Below, in pieces: positions 8,409 to 16,839 of a stretch of 64,000 bases of DNA; the first letter of the stretch is position 1; each line of letters begins with the position of its first letter. The notes under the pieces are model-generated. The model was not told the DNA's origin and did not search any database. It saw nothing but the letters and a program-made list of their open reading frames with translations. Source of the DNA: Steroidobacter agaridevorans (GTDB taxonomy: Bacteria; Pseudomonadota; Gammaproteobacteria; Steroidobacterales; Steroidobacteraceae); contig NZ_BLJO01000002.1 in the NCBI RefSeq assembly GCF_009932555.1, positions 21,379 through 85,378 of the forward strand, read 5' to 3'. A program made the translations under genes and the position numbers.

Positions 8409-9482
8409 ATGTCTATTCGTACCGTGAAGAGGTTTAGAAGGATAGGTGCAACCGGGATCGGGGCAGCCGTCCTGATGATGCACCTCGCGGTGATGCCCGC
8501 GTTGGCGGAGGACTCAGCCCTTTCCAATCTCAACCATCTTCTCGAGGCGGAGTTGTCGCGATGGCCCGCGCATACGGGCCTCTACGTCAAGCATCTCGGC
8601 ACGGGCGAGCAGGCGCGCATCCGCGCGCAGGAGCATTTTGAGAGCGCCAGCACCATCAAAGTGGCCATCATGGTGCGAGCCTTTCAGCTGGCCGATGAGA
8701 ACAAGCTCGACCTCACTTCGCGTCATGAGCTCACGGCTGGCGACTATCGCGGCGGCTCCGGAATTCTCAAGTACAGTGACCTTGGCCTCAAGCTGACGCT
8801 GCACGACATGATCACGCAGATGATCATCACCAGCGACAACACCGCGACGGACATCATGGTCGCGAAGGTGGGCGGTCGCGAGAAGTTGAACGAGTTCCTG
8901 CGAGAGGCGGGCTACAAGGCACTGAAGCTCAATCGGACGACCCATGAGTTCTTCCGGCAGAGCTTGGAGGCGATCGATCCGAAGTTTGGGAGGCTCTCGC
9001 CTGAGCAGGTGTTCGCCATCGGCTCCGACCGGCCGGCGTTCACGGAGCCCTATCGCGAGCTCATCGCTCAAGTGACAACAGCGGAGGAGCGAGCGCGAGA
9101 GAGCAGGGCGAGGCATAACGACGACGAAACGAAGTGGTTCGGCGTCGCAACGCCCGCGGAGATGGGCGCGTTGCTCGAAGGCATCGAGCGCTGCACGCTC
9201 GCGACCAGGCAGAGCTGCGAGGACATGAAGCGCATCCTGCGCGCGCAGCAGGTCACTCACAAGATTCCGCACTATCTCTCCGTTCCCGCCGGCAATAAAA
9301 CAGGCGACACGGGCTCGGTCACAAACGATGTGGGCATCATCTACTCGCTTTCCGGTCCGATCGTGATGGCCTCCTACAACATGGATATAAAGGCTCAGCG
9401 CACGGAGCTGGACGATCGCATCGGTGCGCTTGCCCGGCGCGTCGTCGATTACTTCGATGGCGGTCCCAAGCAGGCGCGTTAG
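8409..9482 (+). CDS. Exported class A beta-lactamase-fold serine hydrolase
   Basis: The 357-residue protein has a signal peptide ending near ALAEDS and the three signature motifs of the serine beta-lactamase/PBP fold: S81-T-I-K84 (nucleophile), S142-D-N144, and K297-T-G299. The usual omega-loop motif E-x-x-L-N is not obvious; Glu180 in RTTHEFF is roughly where the general base would lie. The chain is also longer than typical class A enzymes (about 290), with extra sequence around residues 180-245. It may therefore be a D-amino-acid peptidase or esterase of this fold rather than an antibiotic-hydrolysing enzyme. It stands next to a LysR gene, as in AmpR-AmpC pairs, but in tandem rather than divergent. 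Confidence 0.82.
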   Translation: MSIRTVKRFRRIGATGIGAAVLMMHLAVMPALAEDSALSNLNHLLEAELSRWPAHTGLYVKHLGTGEQARIRAQEHFESASTIKVAIMVRAFQLADENKLDLTSRHELTAGDYRGGSGILKYSDLGLKLTLHDMITQMIITSDNTATDIMVAKVGGREKLNEFLREAGYKALKLNRTTHEFFRQSLEAIDPKFGRLSPEQVFAIGSDRPAFTEPYRELIAQVTTAEERARESRARHNDDETKWFGVATPAEMGALLEGIERCTLATRQSCEDMKRILRAQQVTHKIPHYLSVPAGNKTGDTGSVTNDVGIIYSLSGPIVMASYNMDIKAQRTELDDRIGALARRVVDYFDGGPKQAR

Positions 9483-9513
9483 CGTGGGGAATTCGATCGA
9501 ACACGCACAGCAA

Positions 9514-10527
9514 ATGATACAGGCGAGAGCGAACAAAACAGAACGCGAGCGTCGCCGGCTCGACGCTCAGCTGCTTTCGGATCTGTGGGTATTCAGGGCG
9601 GTTGCGCGCGCCGGAAGTATGAGCGCGGCTGCCGCGCAGCTCAATGTCACGGCGGGCGCCGTCAGCCAGCGAGTGTTGCGGCTGGAAGCGCGACTGAAGG
9701 AAAAGCTATTCGAGCGCGACCGGGGGAGAATCGCGCTCACTTCATCGGGCAGCATCGTGCTCGATGCCATGAACGGTGTCTCGACGACAGTGACCAACGC
9801 GCTGTCGCGCCTCGGACGCCGGCAACATGACAGCATCGTCGTGAGTTGCGCGCCATCGCTTGCGATGGAATGGCTGATGCCCCACCTGCAGGAGTTTTAT
9901 CTCGAGTGTCCCGATGTCGAGCTGAAAGTGCGCTCCGAGATGAGTTTGCCGACGGCAGAATGGATGAAGACCGAAGGGGTCGATGTGGTGATCACCCACA
10001 ATCGTGCACGCCCGGCCGAGCTCATCGAGCTTGCATCGCTGCAGGAGCTCACGTTCCCGGTGTGCTCGCGCGCGTATCGCGACCAGCTGGGCGCCCAACC
10101 GATTCAAGAACGATTCGTCACTGCCCTGCATGATGACGACCCCTGGTGCGAAGGCGAGCCGCCGCGCGCCGAGTGGCAGGAATGGCTTGCGATCGCGGGT
10201 GGCAGCTGCGAATTCGCCATCGACACCGACCGACATTTCAATCTTGCTTCGCTTGCGTATCGGGCCGCCATCCATGGACAGGGCATGGCGATGGGGCGAT
10301 CGGTCATCGTCAACAGCCTGCTCAAGACGGGCAGTCTCGTTCCCGGTGGAAATGTTCCGCCCGTGCCCAGTGCGCATTACCGCGTGCTGTCGCGAACCGA
10401 AGAGGCCTGCGACTCACGTTGCGCGCGCTTTGCCGCTTGGCTGGCTGGGGGCCTGGCGCGAACACAGGAAGAAACCCTCACGTTCTTGGCATCGACCCTT
10501 AGCAGAATTTCTATCGATCGCAGATAG
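9514..10527 (+). CDS. LysR-family transcriptional regulator (GcvA/AmpR-like)
   Basis: A winged helix-turn-helix begins near residue 20 (LSDLWVFRAVARAGSMSAAA, then TAGAVSQRVLRLEARL), followed by a LysR substrate-binding domain. The start is uncertain: ATG 9514 has no clear ribosome site and gives a tail about 15 residues longer than usual; GTG 9484 right after the upstream stop is an alternative. The last codons and the stop lie inside an inverted repeat (10507-10531) that precedes the TonB receptor and is repeated at 22962-22986. The simplest reading is that this protein binds both sites and controls uptake and breakdown genes across 8.4-26.3 kb, perhaps sensing a peptide or D-amino acid. Confidence 0.82.
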   Translation: MIQARANKTERERRRLDAQLLSDLWVFRAVARAGSMSAAAAQLNVTAGAVSQRVLRLEARLKEKLFERDRGRIALTSSGSIVLDAMNGVSTTVTNALSRLGRRQHDSIVVSCAPSLAMEWLMPHLQEFYLECPDVELKVRSEMSLPTAEWMKTEGVDVVITHNRARPAELIELASLQELTFPVCSRAYRDQLGAQPIQERFVTALHDDDPWCEGEPPRAEWQEWLAIAGGSCEFAIDTDRHFNLASLAYRAAIHGQGMAMGRSVIVNSLLKTGSLVPGGNVPPVPSAHYRVLSRTEEACDSRCARFAAWLAGGLARTQEETLTFLASTLSRISIDRR

Positions 10528-10542
10528 AAATCGTGCATTGCC
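10497..10542 (+). promoter_or_regulatory. Operator copy 1: ATTTCTATC-N7-GATAGAAAT inverted repeat
   Basis: A perfect 9-bp inverted repeat (10507-10515 and 10523-10531, 7-nt spacer) sits in a 46-bp stretch that recurs at 22952-22997 with one difference in this span. The core contains T-N11-A with flanking dyad symmetry, the classical form of a LysR-type site. The left part overlaps the end and stop codon of the LysR gene. It is followed immediately by a promoter at 10538-10567 for the TonB receptor. Confidence 0.72.
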
Positions 10543-10567
10543 CATACCGCGCGCTGCTCGCTATAAA
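10538..10567 (+). promoter_or_regulatory. Sigma-70-type promoter for the TonB receptor
   Basis: TTGCCC at 10538-10543 and TATAAA at 10562-10567 are 18 bp apart. The same pair with the same spacing follows the second operator copy (22993-23022). The operator ends 7 bp before the -35 box, the place expected for a LysR-type activator. Confidence 0.6.
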
Positions 10568-10619
10568 AACTCGGGCGCGCGCACACGGCTCAAAACAGAC
10601 AACGCACAAGGGGAGAGTC

Positions 10620-13349
10620 ATGGTGGTAGGCAACGGTGTCCATCGTTCAGTACGACTCGAGAGCGGCGCCCTCGCGCTCGCGGTGGCGATCGCCTGCGGA
10701 TCCGCCCAGGCTCAATCGACCGGGGGCTCCGACGATGCGGCTTCCGAAGGCGTCACCGAGATCGTCGTCACCGGCTCGCGCATCAGCACCGCAGGATTCG
10801 ACGCACCGACACCCACGACGGTGTTGGGCGAAGTCGAGCTGCGCCAGGCCGGTCGCACCGATATCGCCGCGACGTTGACCGATCTGCCCCAATTTCGCTC
10901 AACGGTGTCTGGAGCCACCACCAATACCACCACCGAGTCAGGTCAAACGCCTGCCGACCTGCGCGGCTTGGGCACGTCGCGCACGCTCGTGCTGGTCAAC
11001 AACCGTCGCTACATCGGCTCGAACGATCTGCAGACCGTGCCGTACTCGCTGGTCAAGCGCATCGATGTCGTCACCGGCGGCGCCTCGGCGGCTTACGGCT
11101 CGGATGCCGTCGCGGGTGTCGTCAACATCCTTCTCGATGATGATAAAGAAGGCGTCGAGCTCGGCGTTCAACAAGGCCGCTCCACGCGTGGCGACGCAGA
11201 CAAGACGTTGGTCGAGGCCTCTTTCGGCAGCAAGCTGTTCGACGGTCGCGGTCATATCCTCATCGGTGCCGACTATCTGAAAGATGACGGCATCATTCCG
11301 GGCACCCGCCGGCCGCAAATCGGTGCGACTGCCTTCACGCTCGGGCCCGACAACAAGCTGTACCCAACCGCGAACGTTCGCGAGGCAAGGCGCACCGAGG
11401 GAGGATTGATCAACACCGGCGTGCTGGCCGGCCTGCAGTTCGATCCCGATGGCAGCCTGCGTCCGTTTCATGCCGGTGAGACGCCCAGTTCCGGCTTCTT
11501 CGTCGGTGGCGAAGGCTATCACGTGGATCAATTCCGCTCGGTCACAGCGCCGATCGAGCGCACCAATGTGTTGACGCGCTTTTCTTTCCAAGCGACCGAT
11601 TCCATGAAGGTGTGGGCGGAGGTCAACTACAACAACGTGGCCGACGAGCGCGTCTACTTCCCCGACCTCGCCATCACGCAACTGCCCATGTCATATGCCA
11701 ACCCCTTCCTGACTCTGACGCCGGCGCAGCGCTCCGCGGTGCAGGCGGCGGGCGAGACGACGTTCACAATGGGCCGCGCGGTCACCGACGTGGCGCTTGC
11801 GACGTTTGAATACGAGCGTGACGCCCTGCAAGCGACCGTCGGCATCGACGGCGAATTCGCCAATGGCCAATGGCGCTACAACGCTTACTACGGCCGCGGC
11901 AAGCAGGAACATGATTCGACCCTGCATGACCTGGTGCTGACGGAACCGTTCCTCGAAGCGATTGACGCGGTCGCGGGGCCGAATGGGGCGCCGGTGTGCC
12001 GAGTCGCGCTGACCAATCCGGGCACCGCCTGCCGTCCGTTGAATCTGTTCGGCTCCGGCCGCGCCGATCCGGCAGCCATCGACTCTGTCACCGCAGACTG
12101 GCATTCGCTCCAGACGAGCTGGCTTGAGACTGCGGGCATCATCTTGAGCGGGGAGCCCTTCGAGCTGTGGAATCAGCCCGTGTCGTTCGCCACGGGCGTC
12201 GAGTATCGTAAGGAGGAGGTCAAGGAGGGCTACGACGAGAACTCGCTCGCCGACCGCTTCGCGACCATCAACGGCGTCAACCTCCCGCGCACCGGTAACG
12301 ACGTGACGGAAGCCTTCGTCGAAGTCGCCGTGCCGCTGTTGGCCGACATGACCCTGGTCAAGTCGCTCAACTTCAACGGCGCCGCGCGCATCTCCGACTA
12401 CAGCACCAGCGGTTCGATCTGGTCCTGGAAGCTCGGGGGCACCTGGCAACTGGTGGATGACTTCAAGTTCCGCGCGACGCGTTCGCGTGACATTCGCGCA
12501 CCTAACCTGACAGAGCTGTTCTCGGCGCCGAGCACGTTCTTTACGAGCGTCCAGGACATCTCACGATCTCCGCCCACGCAACATCAAGTGATCCTCTTCA
12601 CTGGCGGAAATCCGAACCTGGAGCCTGAGATCGCAGATACCCTGACCGTCGGCGCCGTGTACTCACCGTCGTTCCTGGCCGGCTTCGAAATCTCGCTCGA
12701 CTACTACGACATCAAGATTGCGGACGTGATCAGCACCCTGACGGCACAGCAGATCATCAACAGCTGCTATCAGCAGGGCGCTCAGGCCGCCTGCGCCCAG
12801 CTCACACGCGACGCTTCGGGCACGCTGACGCAGATCGATGCGACCTACATCAACATCGCGCAGTTCAACAACAAGGGCTACGACCTCGAGCTTTCATACA
12901 AGATGCCGTTTCTCGCAGGTCAGCTGACCACGCGGGCGCTTGCAAACTATGTGGACACGCTCTCGGTGGACAATGGGATTATCACGGTCGAGGGCGCGGG
13001 CTACTTGGGCGCGCAGGCGGCATTCCTCGTGCCGAAGTGGCGCGGCTCGCTGTCGCTCAGTTACGAAAGCGATGTGCTCGGCGCCGACCTGCGTGCTCGC
13101 TATCTCGATGGCGGCGGCTACGCGCCACCGAACGTGCTCGCGAATATCGGCAACAATCACATCGCGAGCCGCACCTACGTCGATCTGGGGCTGCGCGCCT
13201 ATCTGCCGATCATGGACGATGCCCGATTGACCGTTTTCGGCAATGTCCAGAACGTGTTCGACAAGGAGCCGGTGCTGGCGGCCGTGAACTCGCCGTACTT
13301 CGATATCATCGGCCGGTACTTCACGCTCGGCTTGCGGGCGAACTTTTGA
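10620..13349 (+). CDS. TonB-dependent outer-membrane receptor 1
   Basis: The 909-residue product has a signal peptide (to about residue 33), a TonB box-like EIVVTGSRI, a plug domain with LRGLGTSRTLVLVNNRR and the VTGGASAAYGSDAVAGVVN segment, and a beta-barrel ending in the outer-membrane signature ...TLGLRANF. It should import a large or scarce ligand using TonB energy. ATG 10620 was chosen because GGGGAGAG lies just upstream; the frame is open further to 10533 but that stretch is promoter. Downstream genes encode D,D-dipeptidase and D-aminoacylase enzymes, so D-amino-acid-containing peptides are the likely cargo (inference). Confidence 0.9.
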   Translation: MVVGNGVHRSVRLESGALALAVAIACGSAQAQSTGGSDDAASEGVTEIVVTGSRISTAGFDAPTPTTVLGEVELRQAGRTDIAATLTDLPQFRSTVSGATTNTTTESGQTPADLRGLGTSRTLVLVNNRRYIGSNDLQTVPYSLVKRIDVVTGGASAAYGSDAVAGVVNILLDDDKEGVELGVQQGRSTRGDADKTLVEASFGSKLFDGRGHILIGADYLKDDGIIPGTRRPQIGATAFTLGPDNKLYPTANVREARRTEGGLINTGVLAGLQFDPDGSLRPFHAGETPSSGFFVGGEGYHVDQFRSVTAPIERTNVLTRFSFQATDSMKVWAEVNYNNVADERVYFPDLAITQLPMSYANPFLTLTPAQRSAVQAAGETTFTMGRAVTDVALATFEYERDALQATVGIDGEFANGQWRYNAYYGRGKQEHDSTLHDLVLTEPFLEAIDAVAGPNGAPVCRVALTNPGTACRPLNLFGSGRADPAAIDSVTADWHSLQTSWLETAGIILSGEPFELWNQPVSFATGVEYRKEEVKEGYDENSLADRFATINGVNLPRTGNDVTEAFVEVAVPLLADMTLVKSLNFNGAARISDYSTSGSIWSWKLGGTWQLVDDFKFRATRSRDIRAPNLTELFSAPSTFFTSVQDISRSPPTQHQVILFTGGNPNLEPEIADTLTVGAVYSPSFLAGFEISLDYYDIKIADVISTLTAQQIINSCYQQGAQAACAQLTRDASGTLTQIDATYINIAQFNNKGYDLELSYKMPFLAGQLTTRALANYVDTLSVDNGIITVEGAGYLGAQAAFLVPKWRGSLSLSYESDVLGADLRARYLDGGGYAPPNVLANIGNNHIASRTYVDLGLRAYLPIMDDARLTVFGNVQNVFDKEPVLAAVNSPYFDIIGRYFTLGLRANF

Positions 13350-13395
13350 TGTGAGTGGAATGGCAATAGTCGTGCTGCCTGTTGGAGAGCGGTTC

Positions 13396-13830
13396 GTGGA
13401 AGTTCTACTGCGCCCCTTGTTTGTAACGGTTTTGCTCACCGCGTTCTCGTTGAGCGCGTCGGCCTCGGGAACGTCCGAGATCGCTGCGGCCATCGATAAG
13501 GCCGCGCAAGCGGCCATAGCGGCCGGAGAGAGTCCGGGCTTGCAGGTGGCGGTGTTCAAGAAGGGCGCGCCCGTGCTCGTCAAGGGCTACGGCGTCGCGA
13601 GTCTGGAACTGAACGTGCCCGTCGACAACGACAGCGTGTTCCGCATCGGATCGGTCACGAAACAGTTCACTGCCGCGGCGCTGTTGAAACTGCAGGAAGA
13701 GGGCAAGCTTTCGATCCGCGACAAACTGTCCAAATACTATCCTCAGTATCCGCGTGCCGCCGACATCACGCTTGCGCAGATGCTTCACCATACCTCCGGA
13801 TTGCATAGCTATACGGACGAGCGGATCTGA
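13396..13830 (+). pseudogene. Serine hydrolase (class C/PBP-like), N-terminal part before a frameshift
   Basis: This open frame encodes a signal peptide and the first part of a beta-lactamase class C/D-aminopeptidase-type serine hydrolase, including the nucleophile motif S-V-T-K (RIGSVTKQF) and the MLHHTSGL segment. It stops at TGA 13828-13830, in the middle of the domain. The remainder continues in another frame from 13830. GTG 13396 has GGAGAG 6 bases ahead and starts the signal peptide; GTG 13351 is an alternative further upstream. One added base near 13827 would join the halves into a protein of normal length. Confidence 0.65.
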
Positions 13831-14540
13831 TGGAGCGCGCAGGAACGCTCAACCTCACGACCGATCAATGGGTGCAGCGCTTCGCGAAGATGCCCAAGAC
13901 GCAGGACTTCGAGCCGGGCACGAGCTGGCATTACAGCAACACGGCCTATTTCGTGCTCGGCGGCGTGATCGAGAAAGTGGCAGGCAAGCCGCTTGCGACC
14001 GTATTCGAAGAGCGTTTCTTCGCACCGCTCGGCATGCGTCACACGGCGCTCGATGACGAGAAAGCGATCGTGCCCGGCCGGGCCGCAGGCTATGACGGCG
14101 AGGGCCCGGGCAAATTCAAGAACGCCAGCATGCTTTCGATGACGATCCCCGGGGCGGCCGGGTCGATGCGCTCCTCAGCCACCGATCTTGCGAAATGGAA
14201 TGCCGCTTTGTTCGGCGGATCGGTGCTCGAGCCTGCGTCCTTGCAGGCGATGATCGCACCAGGCCGGCTCAACAACGGTGAGCTGAGTGGTACCGCGATT
14301 CCCAAGGGCGATGGCGCCGAGCGGGGCGAGTATGGCTACGGGCTGGGCATCTCCAAGGTTGAAGGCCACACCCGGATCGGACACGGCGGTGGCATTCCAG
14401 GCTTCAATTCGTCCTTGCAGGAATTTCCCGATGAGCACATCACGGTCGCCATCATCGCCAACAGCATCGGCAAGGACGTGGGCGTCGCCAAGATCGCGCG
14501 ACGGATCGAGCGCATCGCGCTCGGGCTACCTGCGCAGTAA
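13830..14540 (+). pseudogene. Serine hydrolase, C-terminal part after a frameshift
   Basis: This 236-residue frame starts at the ATG of a TGATG overlap (13828-13832) and continues the same domain: the Y-S-N motif in WHYSNTAYF and the third-box HGGG in IGHGGGIPGF are here, while the nucleophile Ser is in the upstream frame. Alone it cannot be an active hydrolase. Either the gene is broken, the base call is wrong, or the two halves are joined by -1 slippage or made as two chains. In the intact state it would be an exported D-amino-acid peptidase or esterase, consistent with the VanX/M23 gene 20 bp downstream. Confidence 0.65.
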
Positions 14541-14559
14541 TCGTCACTCGGGTGAACGC

Positions 14560-16800
14560 ATGTTTACGAGCGTGAGATTGGGTGGTGGGCTGTTGTTTGT
14601 TTCACTCGCCCTCGCAAGCACTGGCAACGGTGCCGATGTGCAGGGCGAGCCCAAGCCTGCTGAAGCCGCGCCAGCACCTGCTACATCACAGGATGCAAGC
14701 GGCGGTATCGAGCAGGGGATCTTCCGCATCAAGCCGCTGCGGCCCGTCGCGGTGCTGCGCGAAGAGGCCATGGCCGCGCAGCCGCCGACGGAACAAGGAA
14801 CGTTTCGGGCTGCGGACCTCGTGGATCTCGCGACGCTCGATCCAACCATCCGGTTCGACATTCGGTACGCGACCGCCAACAACTTCCTCAGCACGCCCCT
14901 GTACGATGAGCCACGCGCGTTTCTGCAGCGACCTGCCGCCGACGCACTGTCGCGTGCACATCGCGCCTTGATGAAGCAAGGCTACGGCCTGCTGATCCAC
15001 GACGCCTATCGGCCGTGGTGGGTGACCAAGGTCTTCTGGGAAGCGACGCCGGTGCAATGGCGCAAGTTCGTCGCCGATCCGTCCCAAGGCTCACGGCACA
15101 ACCGCGGCTGCGCGGTTGATCTCACGCTCTATGATCTGAAGACCGGCGCCGCGGTACAAATGCCAGGCCTGTACGATGAGATGTCCGAACGTTCTTACCC
15201 GAGCTACGCCGGAGGAACGCGTGAGCAGCGACGGCTTCGCGACGTGCTGCGCGCGTCGATGGAGCGGGAGGGCTTTAGCGTTTATGAGACGGAATGGTGG
15301 CACTTCGACTTCAAGGATTGGCAACAATATCCGATCCTGAATATTCCGTTTGAGGCGCTCGATAACCCCTCCGACGTACCGGCCGCGACCGCGAACAACT
15401 CGCTCGCCGGTGTCTGGGCCGGTGAGTTGGCCTCGGGCGAGGCGAAGTTACCTCTGGCGCTCTCGGTGAAGCAGTTGAGCGGCGGCGAATATGTGGCGAC
15501 GATGAGCAGCGTGAAGCAGGGCGCAAGTTTCACAGCCGACGCACTCTCACTCACGGCGGACGCCATTCGCTTCGAGATCAAGCCGATAGGCGGCGTGTAC
15601 CAAGGCAAGCTCGACGCCGACGGCGCCGGCATCACGGGCACCTGGCGGCAGTCGGGCGTGCCCGAACAGCCACTCTCATTCAAACGCAGCAGCGCCGCCC
15701 CAGCGGCGAAGCCAGCCACGCAGCAGGGACCCGCCAGCAAGCCGTTCAGTGTTCCGATGAACGTGAACGTGCCGATCGCGCCGACGACGTTCAGCGCCGG
15801 GGGTAAGGCACATCTCGCTTACGAGCTCCATATCACCAACCTCGGCCAGTGGGAGCTGCAGCTGTTATCGCTCGAAGTGGTCGACGCCGAGGACGCCTCC
15901 CGGGTCTTTGCAGCCTTCAGTCAGGCCGATCTCGAACGGATGATGCGTCAGGCGAGTGAGAAGACGATGCTCGGGCCGCAGCAGGCCGGTGTCGTGTTCG
16001 TCTGGGTGACGTTCGATCGCTTGCACGATGCGCCGACCAGGTTGAGCAATCGTTTCAAGGTGAGGCTGGGTGATTACCCGGAGACGATCGCAGTCCAGAC
16101 TCGCCCGCTCGCGGTGGCGCAGAATTCTCTGGTGATTGGCGCGCCGCTGAGCGGGGAGCGTTGGGTCGCCGCCAACGGACCGTCCAACACCTCCGGCCAC
16201 CGTCGCGCGTTGATTCCAGTGGACGGACACGCCGCCATCGCGCAGCGCTTCGCCATCGATTGGGTGCAGGTGGGCGACGATGGCAAGACCTACCGCGGCG
16301 ATCCGAAAGACAACAAGAACTACTACGCCTTCAGCCACGATGCATTGGCAGTGGCGGACGGAGTCGTCGCCGCGGTGCTGGATGGAATTCCGGAGAATGT
16401 GCCGGGCATCGATTCGCGCGCCCAGCCGATTACGCTCGCGAATGTCGGCGGCAATTACGTCCAGCTCGATGTGGGCGGCGGGTTGTATGCGTTTTACGCG
16501 CATCTGCAGCCTGGCTCGCTGCGAGTCAAAGTCGGTGACAAAGTGCGCCGTGGCCAGGCCATCGGCCGGGTCGGCAACACTGGCAATTCCACCGAGCCGC
16601 ACCTGCACTTTCACATTTCCAATTCACCCGAGCCGCTGGGCGCCGAGGGCTTTCCTTACGCCCTGCGGCGCTTCGAAGTTCAGGGCTCCACGAAAGTCGA
16701 GGGCGATGAGATCAAGGCGCAGCTCGCCGTCCCCGGCAAGTCGGAAACGCGTGCGATGGCGATCCCGGCAGACGGTGAGATCGTCAAGTTCGACAAGTAG
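14560..16800 (+). CDS. Exported VanX-like D,D-dipeptidase fused to an M23 endopeptidase domain
   Basis: The 746-residue chain has, after a signal peptide, an M15D (VanX) domain with zinc ligands in S178-x-H180 to D187 (SRHNRGCAVD) and the E-x-W-W-H248 motif (ETEWWHFDF). A short beta domain follows (about 280-375, SLAGVWAGEL... GITGTWRQ), then a region resembling an Ig-like insert, and finally an M23/LytM domain (DALAVADGVVAAV and the H681-L-H683 motif in EPHLHFH). VanX enzymes cut D-Ala-D-Ala dipeptide; M23 enzymes cut peptidoglycan cross-links. Both in one periplasmic protein suggests stepwise breakdown of wall peptides. ATG 14560 begins the signal peptide 19 bp after the previous stop. Confidence 0.82.
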   Translation: MFTSVRLGGGLLFVSLALASTGNGADVQGEPKPAEAAPAPATSQDASGGIEQGIFRIKPLRPVAVLREEAMAAQPPTEQGTFRAADLVDLATLDPTIRFDIRYATANNFLSTPLYDEPRAFLQRPAADALSRAHRALMKQGYGLLIHDAYRPWWVTKVFWEATPVQWRKFVADPSQGSRHNRGCAVDLTLYDLKTGAAVQMPGLYDEMSERSYPSYAGGTREQRRLRDVLRASMEREGFSVYETEWWHFDFKDWQQYPILNIPFEALDNPSDVPAATANNSLAGVWAGELASGEAKLPLALSVKQLSGGEYVATMSSVKQGASFTADALSLTADAIRFEIKPIGGVYQGKLDADGAGITGTWRQSGVPEQPLSFKRSSAAPAAKPATQQGPASKPFSVPMNVNVPIAPTTFSAGGKAHLAYELHITNLGQWELQLLSLEVVDAEDASRVFAAFSQADLERMMRQASEKTMLGPQQAGVVFVWVTFDRLHDAPTRLSNRFKVRLGDYPETIAVQTRPLAVAQNSLVIGAPLSGERWVAANGPSNTSGHRRALIPVDGHAAIAQRFAIDWVQVGDDGKTYRGDPKDNKNYYAFSHDALAVADGVVAAVLDGIPENVPGIDSRAQPITLANVGGNYVQLDVGGGLYAFYAHLQPGSLRVKVGDKVRRGQAIGRVGNTGNSTEPHLHFHISNSPEPLGAEGFPYALRRFEVQGSTKVEGDEIKAQLAVPGKSETRAMAIPADGEIVKFDK

Positions 16801-16839
16801 AGCATCGATGCCGGTCTGCTGATTCAGGAACCTTAAGAA

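Noticed and set aside
8514-9536. 340-codon minus-strand frame opposite the beta-lactamase-fold gene
   Set aside because: Its length reflects high GC content; the plus strand carries clear S-x-x-K, S-D-N and K-T-G motifs, so this is a shadow.
8409-10527. Idea that the beta-lactamase-fold gene and LysR form an AmpC-AmpR antibiotic resistance pair
   Set aside because: The genes are in tandem, not divergent, and the likely LysR sites lie before peptide-uptake and D-amino-acid genes instead of before the hydrolase.
10004-11140. Second plus-strand frame spanning the LysR gene and the TonB receptor
   Set aside because: Arg-rich shadow frame; its likeness to a frame at 22867 only reflects the duplicated operator DNA, not a shared protein.
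14560-16800. Idea that this is a vancomycin-resistance vanX gene
   Set aside because: No vanH or vanA-type ligase is nearby, the enzyme is exported and fused to M23, so a nutritional role fits better.
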